Below are positions 1 through 7,610 of a DNA stretch of 64,000 bases, in pieces. Origin of the DNA: an uncultured Lachnospiraceae bacterium (GTDB lineage Bacteria; Bacillota; Clostridia; Lachnospirales; Lachnospiraceae); contig CAMKQH010000014.1 of the NCBI GenBank assembly GCA_946414885.1, positions 1 to 64,000 of the forward strand, in the 5' to 3' direction. The notes under the pieces were generated by a model. It made no database searches, was not told the DNA's origin, and worked only from the letters and a program-made list of their open reading frames with translations. The stretch's first letter is position 1; each line of letters opens with the position of its first letter. A program made the translations under genes and the position numbers.

Positions 1-248
1 GTTGCCCTTTTCTTTCCTATCGGTCATTCAGGGCAACAATTTCTTCCTTTTCTTCGGCTTTTGTTGCCCTTTTCTTTCCTATCGGTCATTCAGGGCAACA
101 ATTTCTTCCTTTTCTTCAGCTTTTGTTGCCCTTTTCTTCCGCCTTGGCCATTCGGGGCAACAATTTCTTCCTTTTCTTCAGCTTTTGTTGCCCTTCTCTC
201 TCGTCTCGGCCGCTCTGTACAACGATTATTCAAATTTTCCCGGTTTTC
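1..248. repeat. Tandem 62-bp hairpin-bearing repeats
   Basis: GTTGCCC recurs at 1, 63, 125, 187 and 249, which gives four units of exactly 62 bp. Units 1 and 2 are almost identical; unit 3 has drifted and unit 4 is degenerate. Each good unit carries an inverted pair, GTTGCCCT and AGGGCAAC, about 30 bp apart, followed by a pyrimidine-rich stretch. The array sits 3' of the sugar kinase and may continue beyond the left edge. A period of 62 is not a multiple of 3, so translation across it cycles through frames and it is not a protein repeat. There are no unique spacers, so it is not CRISPR. Confidence 0.9.
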
Positions 249-303
249 GTTGCCCTTACCATGTCGGAATTCATTATCACAATAAGGCCAGCGTCAGGAT
301 GTT

Positions 304-1902
304 TTACTTGAATCCTTCCACTGCAGCCTTCTGCGCGGGAATGGTGTTTACGTACTTCTCGAGGAAGGCGTCAAATCCGGCCACGTCCTCCGCATCGGGA
401 GCAATCGTCGTTCCAGTCTGGCCTGCAAAGATCTTCTTCTCGAGGTAATCAGCAAGGCCTTCGCCCTCTTCCTTCTCCATCATGTAGCAAGCAAGGATCG
501 CCATGCCCCAAGGGCCGCCCTCGCTCGCCGTATCCATAACGGTTACGGGCGCGTTCAATGCTGCTGCCAACATTTTCTGTCCAACTACGGGCGTCTTGAA
601 GAGTCCGCCGTGACCCATCAGACTGTCCACGGTGATCTGCTCCTGCTTCAGCAGAATGTCATTACCAACCTTTAGTGCTGCAAGTGCGCTGTACAAATGA
701 CTTCTCATGAAGTTTGCAAGAGAGAACTTTGCGTCGGGGGTGCGAAGGAACATGGGACGTCCGCCGTCATTCAATCCCGTCACGGGTTCACCTGAGAAGT
801 AGTTGTATGCCATCAGGCCGCCGCAATCCTTGTCAGCCTCCAGTGCCTTGCGGTACAGGGTTCCGTAGAGGTCATTCATATCGATCTTCATGCCGAACTG
901 CTCGGAGAACTCCTTGAAGAGGTTCACCCATGCATTTAGGTCGGACGTACAGTTATTGCAGTGAACCATTGCCACGGGATAACCGTCGGGCGTGGTCACC
1001 ATGTCGATTTCCTCATAGTACTTGGAAAGTGCCTTCTCCAATACCACCATGGAGAAAATGGAGGTACCTGCGGATACGTTACCAGTGCGAACCTTAACGG
1101 CGTTGGTGGCAACCATGCCAGTGCCGGCGTCGCCTTCGGGAGGACACATCGGGCAACCGGGCTCCAGCGCTCCGGTGGGATCCAGGAACTTAGCGCCTTC
1201 TTCGGTCAGCGTTCCTGCATTCTCGCCTGCAAGAAGAACCTTGGGCAGGATCTCGCGGATCTTCCACTGATATCCCCAATCCTTTACAAGCTCGTCAAAC
1301 TGATCCAGCATTCTCTGATCGTAATCCATGATCTCGGAATCGATGGGGAACATGCCGGATGCCTCACCGATGCCCATCACCTTCTGGCCCGTGAGCTTCC
1401 AGTGAATAAAACCTGCCAGCGTCGTAAAGAAAGCGATGTCCTTTACGTGCTTTTCCTGGTTTAAGATTGCCTGATAGAGGTGGGCAATGCTCCATCTCTG
1501 CGGCACGTTGAACGCGAACAGGGGGGAGAGCTCCTTTACTGCCTGTCCCGTCATGGTATTTCTCCAGGTACGGAAGGAAACCAGAAGATTTCCGTCCTTG
1601 TCAAAAGGCATGTAACCGTGCATCATGCCGGAGAAGCCAATGGCTCCCAGCTTCGTCAGGGCAACGCCGTACTTATCCTTTACGTCCTTTACAAGAGATG
1701 CATAGCAATCCTGAAGGCCCGTCGTTATGTCATCCATGCTATAGGTCCAGATCTCGTCCTCAAAACGGTTTTCCCAATCATGAACTCCCATGGCGATGGG
1801 TTGATGGGTTTCATCAACGAGCACTGCCTTGATTCTGGTAGAGCCAAATTCGATCCCGAGGATCGCTTTTCCTGAAAGAATCGCATTCTTTGCAGTTTCC
1901 AT
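304..1902 (-). CDS. FGGY-family carbohydrate kinase
   Basis: This 532-residue protein is a sugar kinase of the FGGY family (the xylulokinase/ribulokinase/glycerol kinase fold), which phosphorylates a sugar or polyol with ATP in the cytoplasm. The N-terminal phosphate-binding loop reads [13 protein letters not shown], with Glu where most relatives have Asp. Mid-protein there is [11 protein letters not shown], and the C-terminal ATPase half has [20 protein letters not shown] followed by SEGGPWGMA. The reading frame stays open for 53 more codons upstream, but those residues are Lys/Arg-rich low complexity. The ATG at 1902 is preceded by GAGAGGAAG and starts a normal N-terminus. The substrate cannot be told from sequence and no sugar isomerase or transporter lies nearby. 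The gene has its own sigma-A promoter and a long leader of about 160 nt. Confidence 0.87.
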   Translation of the reverse strand: METAKNAILSGKAILGIEFGSTRIKAVLVDETHQPIAMGVHDWENRFEDEIWTYSMDDITTGLQDCYASLVKDVKDKYGVALTKLGAIGFSGMMHGYMPFDKDGNLLVSFRTWRNTMTGQAVKELSPLFAFNVPQRWSIAHLYQAILNQEKHVKDIAFFTTLAGFIHWKLTGQKVMGIGEASGMFPIDSEIMDYDQRMLDQFDELVKDWGYQWKIREILPKVLLAGENAGTLTEEGAKFLDPTGALEPGCPMCPPEGDAGTGMVATNAVKVRTGNVSAGTSIFSMVVLEKALSKYYEEIDMVTTPDGYPVAMVHCNNCTSDLNAWVNLFKEFSEQFGMKIDMNDLYGTLYRKALEADKDCGGLMAYNYFSGEPVTGLNDGGRPMFLRTPDAKFSLANFMRSHLYSALAALKVGNDILLKQEQITVDSLMGHGGLFKTPVVGQKMLAAALNAPVTVMDTASEGGPWGMAILACYMMEKEEGEGLADYLEKKIFAGQTGTTIAPDAEDVAGFDAFLEKYVNTIPAQKAAVEGFK

Positions 1903-1953
1903 ACCTGTCTTCCTCTCATTTCTGCCTCTCGGCCATTTTCTAAGTTTCTTTTT

Positions 1954-2030
1954 GCAGTTCTTTTTTGTAGTTCTTTTTGCAGTTCTGTTTGCAGTTCCTC
2001 TTTCAATTTTTTTCAGTTTCTTTTTCAGCT
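1954..2030 (-). repeat. 12-13 bp tandem repeats in kinase mRNA leader
   Basis: On the plus strand GCAGTTCTTTTTT, GTAGTTCTTTTT, GCAGTTCTGTTT and GCAGTTCCTCTTT follow each other, with looser copies (CAGTTTCTTTTT) up to 2030. On the mRNA this is a purine-rich array of AGAACTGCAAAAA-type units between the promoter at 2072-2100 and the kinase ATG at 1902. Its role is unknown. Confidence 0.8.
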
Positions 2031-2071
2031 TCCGCAGATTGTTCCCGTCAGCTAAAAACACCTATGTTTCC

Positions 2072-2100
2072 AGTATAAACGAGGCGTTTTCAAGTGTCAA
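2072..2100 (-). promoter_or_regulatory. Sigma-A promoter of the FGGY kinase
   Basis: Minus-strand TTGACA (2095-2100), a 17-bp spacer and TATACT (2072-2077). This is a near-consensus vegetative promoter facing the kinase. The rest of the interval to the DUF885 start at 2316 holds only a TATAAT at 2278-2283 with no convincing -35 box. Confidence 0.8.
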
Positions 2101-2315
2101 TATTTCCGCTCGTAAAACCTTTTACTAATTTTCCAAATCCAACGCAGCGTCGGGCAAGGCACCACGTGCTGACGGCGGCACGTTGAAGCGTTATGATACG
2201 GCACAAGGATACGAAACAGGGGCACGTCCTCGGCGACGACACTGACACGTCGAAGCACCCCGCCCGGCGTTGCCGCATATAATGGTTCTAAGCTTTCGCT
2301 CACGAAAGGCATCCC

Positions 2316-4160
2316 ATGAAAGATGTTTCCGTCCAAAACAAAGCCCATCTTTCCCTCTCCCAGCTGCTGTTATCCTGCGTGCTCCTGCTGGCTGTCACTT
2401 TCGCCCTCTGTCTGATTTTCTCCCGCCGCACGGGAGAAGATCCCTTTGCCGCATTCTGCGCTGAGCTGTACCGGCAGGAAATGACGGCGAACACCCTGAA
2501 TCTCCATTACGGCCTTGCGCATCCGGAGCTCTTCGGCATCACGGAATACCCGGTGACCCTGCCAATCTATGAGGCAGGCAGTGCGGAAAAAGCGTCGGAG
2601 CGGCTCTCCAAAGTGCTGGAGGATTTCCATGCCCTTCCCCTTGAAGGCTTATCGCCCGAAGATCAATACGCCAGCGACTGTCTTGGGCGGATGCTGAGGC
2701 TCTCGAAGGAATTGGCAGCCTATCCCCACTATGCCAATCCCCTCTCCCCCACCCAGGGCGTGCAGGGCGAACTCCCCATTCTCCTTAGCGAATACGCCTT
2801 CCGGAGCGCAAAGGACGTGGAGGAATACCTAACGCTCCTCGGCCAGGTCGATGACTATTTTTCCTCTCTGCTCATTTACGAGACGGAAAAGGTCGCGGCG
2901 GGTCTTTCCCCTTCTGCCGAAAGTTTATCCCAATCCGCGATGCAATGTGACGCCATTGTCACTTTTGAGGAATTGTCCCAGGGAACCCACTTCCTGCAGA
3001 CGAGTTTCGAAGAGCGCCTCGAAGACCTTCATCGCACTGGAGTCCTGAGCAGCCCGGAAAAAGAAGACTACCTTGTCAGAAACAACGCCTTGCTGACAGA
3101 CACCTTTCTTCCAGCCTGCCAAAAATTAAAGGACGGCCTCTTAGAACTTGCCGCCATGGCCCCCGCCGGTCCACGTCCGCTGGCCTCCTACCCCCAGGGC
3201 AAGGATTATTATCGTCTGTTGCTCGCCAGCGTCACGGGTTCCGGAAAAACGCCGGAGGAGGTGCGTTCGCTGTTCATGCAAACCATGAAGGAGGAACTCT
3301 CCGCCATCCGGCAGTTGATGGAAAAGTATCCTGGCTGCCTCCCCGCCCTAAAAAGTCGTTCCTACGAGGATCTTGAAATTTATGACGCGAGCGTCATTCT
3401 TTCCGACCTGCGTCTCCAAATGCAGGGAATCTACCCGGAACTTCCGGCAAAGTGCCAATGCGTCGTAAAGTCCGTCTCCCCCAATCTCCAGCCATATAGC
3501 GCCCCCGCCTTCTACCTGACGGCCCCCGTCGACGACGCTTCCCACAACGTCATCTACGTGAATCCCGCCGCCCAGTCTGGCAGCCTCGAGTTCTACGTAA
3601 CCCTGGCTCACGAAGGTTATCCCGGCCACCTTTATCAAAACGCCTATTGCTCGTCTTGCATTTTATCTTTAGAAAACAATCTTCTCCGTCAAATCCTTGG
3701 GTGCGGCGGCTATCTGGAAGGCTGGGCGTTCTACGTCGAGCAAAACGCGTATGACTATGCCTCAAAACGGCTGATCAATAGTAACCGCCCGGTGGATGCG
3801 GTCTGCATCCAAATCGCCAAGCACGAGAGAAGCCTGCGCCTTTGCCTGTGCGCCCTTGCCGACCTAATGATCCATTATGACGGCGCTACGCCCGGGGACT
3901 TGACGGACCTTTGTTCCTCCCTCGGCATTCAAGGACTTGAGAGCGTCGATGCCCTCTGCCAATACGTTTGCGATTCCCCCTGCAATTATCCAAAATACTA
4001 TTTAGGTTATCTGGAAATCCTGGAATTGCGCAAGGCGGCGCAAAGACTCTGGGGAAGTTCTTTTGACGACCTTAGTTTCCACGAGTTCTGTCTCTCGCAC
4101 GGACCGGCAGATTTTGAAAATTTAAGGAAAGCGTTGGAAACAACAAGAAATGTCAAATGA
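2316..4160 (+). CDS. DUF885 metallopeptidase-like membrane-anchored protein
   Basis: This 614-residue protein belongs to the DUF885 family of predicted zinc peptidases. The signature LAHEGYPGHLYQ is present, with an HExxxxH-type motif at about H432, E433 and H438, and further downstream GGYLEGWAFYVEQ, as in the family. Residues 15-35 form a hydrophobic segment after a short N-terminus, so the enzyme is probably tethered to the membrane with its catalytic part outside. The hydrophobic segment lacks a clean lipobox. The ATG at 2316 is preceded by a modest GAAAGG. It is transcribed divergently from the kinase and is followed by a regulator gene on the same strand. The substrate is unknown. Confidence 0.8.
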   Translation: MKDVSVQNKAHLSLSQLLLSCVLLLAVTFALCLIFSRRTGEDPFAAFCAELYRQEMTANTLNLHYGLAHPELFGITEYPVTLPIYEAGSAEKASERLSKVLEDFHALPLEGLSPEDQYASDCLGRMLRLSKELAAYPHYANPLSPTQGVQGELPILLSEYAFRSAKDVEEYLTLLGQVDDYFSSLLIYETEKVAAGLSPSAESLSQSAMQCDAIVTFEELSQGTHFLQTSFEERLEDLHRTGVLSSPEKEDYLVRNNALLTDTFLPACQKLKDGLLELAAMAPAGPRPLASYPQGKDYYRLLLASVTGSGKTPEEVRSLFMQTMKEELSAIRQLMEKYPGCLPALKSRSYEDLEIYDASVILSDLRLQMQGIYPELPAKCQCVVKSVSPNLQPYSAPAFYLTAPVDDASHNVIYVNPAAQSGSLEFYVTLAHEGYPGHLYQNAYCSSCILSLENNLLRQILGCGGYLEGWAFYVEQNAYDYASKRLINSNRPVDAVCIQIAKHERSLRLCLCALADLMIHYDGATPGDLTDLCSSLGIQGLESVDALCQYVCDSPCNYPKYYLGYLEILELRKAAQRLWGSSFDDLSFHEFCLSHGPADFENLRKALETTRNVK

Positions 4161-4245
4161 TGAACAATCGTCACAGTTTCGTGCAAATATTGCGTTTTAG
4201 AAATGTGATTTTTTTGTGAAAATCGCAATTATTCGTCAGAAATCC

Positions 4246-4274
4246 TTGCATTATTACGCACATTGTGCTACGAT
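4246..4274 (+). promoter_or_regulatory. Probable promoter of the AraC-family regulator
   Basis: TTGCAT (4246-4251), 17 bp, TACGAT (4269-4274), about 70 bp before the GTG start. An imperfect inverted pair, ATTGCGTTTT and AAAATCGCAAT, lies just upstream (about 4191-4230) and could be an operator. Confidence 0.5.
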
Positions 4275-4343
4275 GAAGCCGAAAAGCAATAATTGCAAAG
4301 CAGATATTGCCATTTTGATCCTCTGGCAAGGAAAGGAGTACGC

Positions 4344-5315
4344 GTGAATCCCTCTGAATACTATACTATTTCGCCGGAACTCAAGCAGAAATACTTAGTT
4401 CAGCCCGACATGATCCCCAACGGGGACCGGATCCTGGAAGGAACCCATGAGCACGTTCAATTAATAAAGAGTTCCTCCATGCGCTTCTGGTATAACATAC
4501 AGTCCGCGAATTTCGCGAGCCACTGGCACACGGCCGTCGAGATCATCATGCCCCTGGAAGGGAATTACGTGGCCAACATCCTCTCCGAGAAGCACGTGCT
4601 TGAGCCGGGAGACATTTTTATCATCCCTGCAGGCACGATCCACTCTCTTGAGGCACCGCCGCACGGCTCCCGGCTCATCTACATTTTTGAGTTAAATCTG
4701 TTATCACAGCTTCCAGGCTATAATTACGTGCAGTCTTTGCTCTCCTCACCCGTGCGCATTACGTATGACGACGATCCGGAATTCTACGCGGCGGAGGCAA
4801 AGCTGATCCTGCAGCTTGCGGAGCACTACTGGGGGCAAAGCGTGACAAAGGAAATGAACCTCTACGCCTGCCTCTTAAGCTTCTTTGCCAAGCTTGGGGA
4901 GAAGAACACGGGATCTCTTCAGGCGCACGTCGGAACGGTCATCAAGAACAGTTCCGTCGTCAGCCAGCTGACCATGGTACTGGATTACGTGGACGAGCAC
5001 TATTCCGAGAACGTAACGCTTGAGCAGGCGGCACAGATCGCAGGCTTTTCCAAGTTCTACTTCACAAGACTCTTTAAGGAATACACGAACCACACGTTTT
5101 ACGAGTACCTGACGGAGAAGCGCATCCGCGCCGCGGAGCAGATGCTCCTCATACCGAAATTCCCCGTGACGGACGTATCGATCCAGGCAGGTTTCTCAAG
5201 CCTGTCCTCCTTCAACCGCACGTTCAAGAGGAACAAGGGCTGTTCCCCCACGGAATACCGAAATCTCTACACCCAGGGCGGTCAGCAGAACGTCTATCTT
5301 CGTCCCAACAAGTGA
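4344..5315 (+). CDS. AraC/XylS-family transcriptional regulator
   Basis: A 323-residue cytoplasmic regulator. Residues about 40-110 look like a cupin sensing domain (SHWHTAVEIIMPLEGNY, then LEPGDIFIIPAGTIHSLEAP). The last 100 residues carry the double helix-turn-helix of the family: VTLEQAAQIAGFSKFYFTRLF, then VTDVSIQAGFSSLSSFNRTF and GCSPTEYR. I chose the GTG at 4344 because AAAGGAG lies at ideal spacing; the frame upstream offers only a TTG at 4293. Such proteins usually respond to a sugar or related metabolite and control neighbouring uptake genes, but no obvious target operon adjoins it. DUF885 lies upstream on the same strand with a 183-bp gap. Confidence 0.87.
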   Translation: MNPSEYYTISPELKQKYLVQPDMIPNGDRILEGTHEHVQLIKSSSMRFWYNIQSANFASHWHTAVEIIMPLEGNYVANILSEKHVLEPGDIFIIPAGTIHSLEAPPHGSRLIYIFELNLLSQLPGYNYVQSLLSSPVRITYDDDPEFYAAEAKLILQLAEHYWGQSVTKEMNLYACLLSFFAKLGEKNTGSLQAHVGTVIKNSSVVSQLTMVLDYVDEHYSENVTLEQAAQIAGFSKFYFTRLFKEYTNHTFYEYLTEKRIRAAEQMLLIPKFPVTDVSIQAGFSSLSSFNRTFKRNKGCSPTEYRNLYTQGGQQNVYLRPNK

Positions 5316-5357
5316 TCCGCCCCGAACCAAAAGCTTAAGCCTTGCGCATGCGTAAAT

Positions 5358-5876
5358 TTACGTCATGCCCGCGGCTAGAAATATCCCGGCAATCGTCCCC
5401 GCTGCCGTTGACAGGAGTGCTCCCGTCAGCGCGTAGCGGGTTTTTGTTACCTTCGCGGCGAGGAAGTACACGCTCAGGGTATAAAAAACCGTCTCCGTGC
5501 AGCTCATGACAATACTGGTGATCAGGCCGGGATAGGAATCCGGACCATAGGTGCCAAAGACGTCCAGCACCAGTCCCGTGGCCGCCGAGGAGGAAAAGAG
5601 CTTCACTCCGAGCAGCGTAAGGATCTGCGCGGGAAAGCCGAAAAGCGCGGCCACCGGCGACAGCGCCCTCTCCAAAAGCGCAAAGAACCCCGAGGCCCGC
5701 AGAATCCCCACGCCCATCATGAGCCCGATCAGCGTCGGCACGATCTCCCAGACGATCTTCAGCCCGTCTGCCGCTCCCTTTAAGAAGCATTCATAAATCT
5801 TCACGTGATTTAATACTCCAAACGCCACCACCAAAAACACGATGGCCGGAATGATAAAATTCGACACTTGTGTCAT
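5358..5876 (-). CDS. spmB: Spore maturation protein B
   Basis: A 172-residue polytopic membrane protein of the nucleoside-recognition/Gate family. Its typical SpmB features include the segment IVPTLIGLMMGVGILRASG, the GVKLFSSSAATGLVLD stretch and the conserved SIVMSCTETVFYTLSVYF region. In Bacillus subtilis SpmA and SpmB are needed for proper dehydration of the spore core. Its ATG overlaps the stop of spmA by four bases, so the two are translationally coupled. The convergent neighbour is the AraC-type gene, with only about 40 bp between stops and no clear terminator. Together with spmA it indicates an endospore former. Confidence 0.92.
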   Translation of the reverse strand: MTQVSNFIIPAIVFLVVAFGVLNHVKIYECFLKGAADGLKIVWEIVPTLIGLMMGVGILRASGFFALLERALSPVAALFGFPAQILTLLGVKLFSSSAATGLVLDVFGTYGPDSYPGLITSIVMSCTETVFYTLSVYFLAAKVTKTRYALTGALLSTAAGTIAGIFLAAGMT

Positions 5877-6469
5877 ATTCCTGCGACCCTCCGATCCATG
5901 ATCTTACAAAACACAATGGCCACGGCCGTGCTGATCAGGGTTGCAAGCAGTGCCGGCAAGATGATCCCTGCAGGATTGGCGCTGCCGTACTGGCTCCTGT
6001 ACGCGATCATGTTGATCGGAACCAGTTGGAGGGACGAGACATTAAGGATCAGAAAGCTGCACATTTCCGGGGATGCGACGTGCGTCGGATTTCCCCTCTC
6101 CCTTTCCAAGTCAGCCAGGGATTCCATCGCCTTTAAGCCCGCGGGCGTGCATGCCCAGCCAAGCCCCAGCACGTTGGCGATCACGTTGGTACTGATATGC
6201 CCCAGAGCCGGATGCCCTTTGGGGATCCTCGGGAACAAAAAGGTCAAAAAAGGAGCGATGCCCCTCGTCATTCGCTCCACAAGGCCCGCCTCCTTTGCGA
6301 TCTCCATCAGTCCCGTCCACAGCGCCACGATGCCCGCCATGGTGATGCAGAGCGTCACGGCGTCGCCCGCGCTCTCCAAAGTCGCGTTTGAAACCGCCTC
6401 CGCATTCCCCGTCAGCGCACCGCACAGGATCCCGCCAAGTATCATAAAAGCCCAAAGGTAATTTAACAT
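5873..6469 (-). CDS. spmA: Spore maturation protein A
   Basis: A 198-residue integral membrane protein matching SpmA. The N-terminus begins MLNYLWAFMILGGILCG, followed by a membrane core with SAGDAVTLCITMAGIVALW and the family motif ISTNVIANVLGLGWACTPAG. It is the first gene of the spmAB operon and overlaps spmB by four bases. The ribosome site is weak (GGCGG just upstream). The 152 bp between acpP and spmA contain a short GCCTTCAGGC hairpin but no convincing U-tract terminator, so read-through from acpP is possible. Its role is in spore core dehydration during late sporulation. Confidence 0.92.
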   Translation of the reverse strand: MLNYLWAFMILGGILCGALTGNAEAVSNATLESAGDAVTLCITMAGIVALWTGLMEIAKEAGLVERMTRGIAPFLTFLFPRIPKGHPALGHISTNVIANVLGLGWACTPAGLKAMESLADLERERGNPTHVASPEMCSFLILNVSSLQLVPINMIAYRSQYGSANPAGIILPALLATLISTAVAIVFCKIMDRRVAGI

Positions 6470-6621
6470 AAAAACCGCCAGCTTGCGTCCTTTTCAAGAT
6501 CATTCTATTCCCATTCCCGGGAAACCATGACCTCAAATGGCAATCTGGCAGTTTTCTTTTGATGCCTGAAGGCGTTTTGCCATGCAGGCTGCGATTTTTC
6601 AATTTTCTCCGGCTTTGCGGC

Positions 6622-6855
6622 TTATGCGTCTACGCCCATCTTCTTCATCAGATCCATGATGTCCTTTACGGTCGCAATGTTCTCGAGTTCTTCGGTGGGA
6701 AGCTCGATGTCATACTCTGACTCAAATGCCATGATCAGCTCTACCACGTCAAGGGAATCCGCGCCAAGATCATCCTGAAGGTTGGTATCCTCCGTGATCT
6801 CATCCTCGTTCACGTCCAGCTGCTCTGCAATCACCTGCTTGATCTTCTCTAACAT
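6622..6855 (-). CDS. acpP: Acyl carrier protein
   Basis: A 77-residue acidic protein of standard ACP length. The motif LGADSLDVVELIM holds the phosphopantetheine-attachment serine at position 34, and the helix II recognition region EYDIELP follows. It carries growing acyl chains for fatty-acid synthesis in the cytoplasm. An excellent AGGAGG ribosome site lies eight bases before the ATG, and a consensus promoter sits about 80 bp upstream. No other fatty-acid synthesis gene is adjacent, unlike the common fabD-fabG-acpP order, so this may be a stand-alone locus or a second ACP. Confidence 0.96.
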   Translation of the reverse strand: MLEKIKQVIAEQLDVNEDEITEDTNLQDDLGADSLDVVELIMAFESEYDIELPTEELENIATVKDIMDLMKKMGVDA

Positions 6856-6933
6856 GTTGTAACCTCCTAAATCCGTCTTTCTTTACTTTTATTGTCTGAA
6901 ATCCCGTTCATTCTTACGTTATCAATCACTCAA

Positions 6934-6962
6934 AGTATATGGGGGAACAAAGCGTTTGTCAA
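6934..6962 (-). promoter_or_regulatory. Sigma-A promoter of acpP
   Basis: Minus-strand TTGACA (6957-6962), 17-bp spacer, TATACT (6934-6939). The -35 box overlaps the stop of the upstream phosphoesterase gene, so acpP has its own strong start even within the cluster. Confidence 0.85.
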
Positions 6963-7588
6963 GAGTGATTTCGCATACTTTCTTTTCTCTTTTGGTCCAG
7001 TTCGATCCACTCATCCAAAGAAAGCGGAACGTAATCCGAAAATTTACAAAAACAATTGATCATATGGCAGGGGATCTCCTGTTCCTCCCCAGCGGCATTC
7101 ACGGTCTTCGTGGCACGGGTGATGGTCTCAAATTGTTCCACAAGTCTTTGGTCCATGGTATCGTGCACGTGTCCGTGAAGCATGTAAGCATGCGGTTTTC
7201 CCGACTTATCCAGGCGATACTGACCATTATAGCAGACGATCGGATAATGGCAGAGAACCACCTTCCGGTTGTTGTCCGAGAGCTCCGCGTAGCGCTTCAC
7301 CCACTGAAATCTCGAGAGGTCCATCTTCTTGTTCTCCATCACGCGGTCATGATTCCCAAGGATCAGGAACAGCTTTCCCTGGAGCCTTTCCAGAAGGGCC
7401 TTCGTCTCCTCCACGCCCCCCAAGGAAAAATCACCAAGGATCACCACCTCATCCTTCTTTTTCACCCTCGAATTCCACTTTTCGATCATGTATTCATTCA
7501 TCTCTTCCTCACTGCCAAAGCCCCGGCAATCCATTTTGTTGTTCAGGGCTCCGTGAAAGAAATGATTGTCCGCGATATAATACCTCAA
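6959..7588 (-). CDS. Calcineurin-like metallophosphoesterase
   Basis: A 209-residue protein with all the metal-binding motifs of the calcineurin-like phosphoesterase fold in order: IADNHFFHG, VVILGDFSLGG, LILGNHDRV, VVLCHYPIV and MLHGHVHD. Such enzymes use two metal ions to cleave phosphomonoesters or diesters; the substrate here is unknown. I prefer the TTG at 7588, which has GGAGAGG six bases upstream and starts MRYYIADNHF, the usual beginning of this family. An in-frame TTG at 7603 is less likely. It follows the transglutaminase gene after about 20 bp and is probably the last gene of that operon. Confidence 0.87.
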   Translation of the reverse strand: MRYYIADNHFFHGALNNKMDCRGFGSEEEMNEYMIEKWNSRVKKKDEVVILGDFSLGGVEETKALLERLQGKLFLILGNHDRVMENKKMDLSRFQWVKRYAELSDNNRKVVLCHYPIVCYNGQYRLDKSGKPHAYMLHGHVHDTMDQRLVEQFETITRATKTVNAAGEEQEIPCHMINCFCKFSDYVPLSLDEWIELDQKRKESMRNHS

Positions 7589-7610
7589 TCCGATCCTCTC
7601 CAATCCATGC

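Noticed and set aside
1..248. CRISPR array
   Set aside because: The 62-bp units abut without unique spacers and carry long inner loops; no cas genes are present.
2..448. Repetitive plus-strand protein over the 62-bp repeats
   Set aside because: The 62-bp period shifts the frame in every unit, no ribosome site is present, and the frame runs into the antisense of the kinase.
1903..2061. N-terminal extension of the FGGY kinase
   Set aside because: The added 53 residues are Lys/Arg/Thr low complexity from a DNA repeat; a good ribosome site and family-like N-terminus start at 1902.
2097..2348. Minus-strand small ORFs between kinase and DUF885
   Set aside because: No ribosome site, biased Arg/Cys content, and overlap with the DUF885 start; they look like shadows.
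6480..6640. c-di-GMP or other riboswitch near acpP/spmA
   Set aside because: A CGCAAAGCC-like string occurs at the end of acpP, but the paired elements of a GEMM riboswitch are missing.
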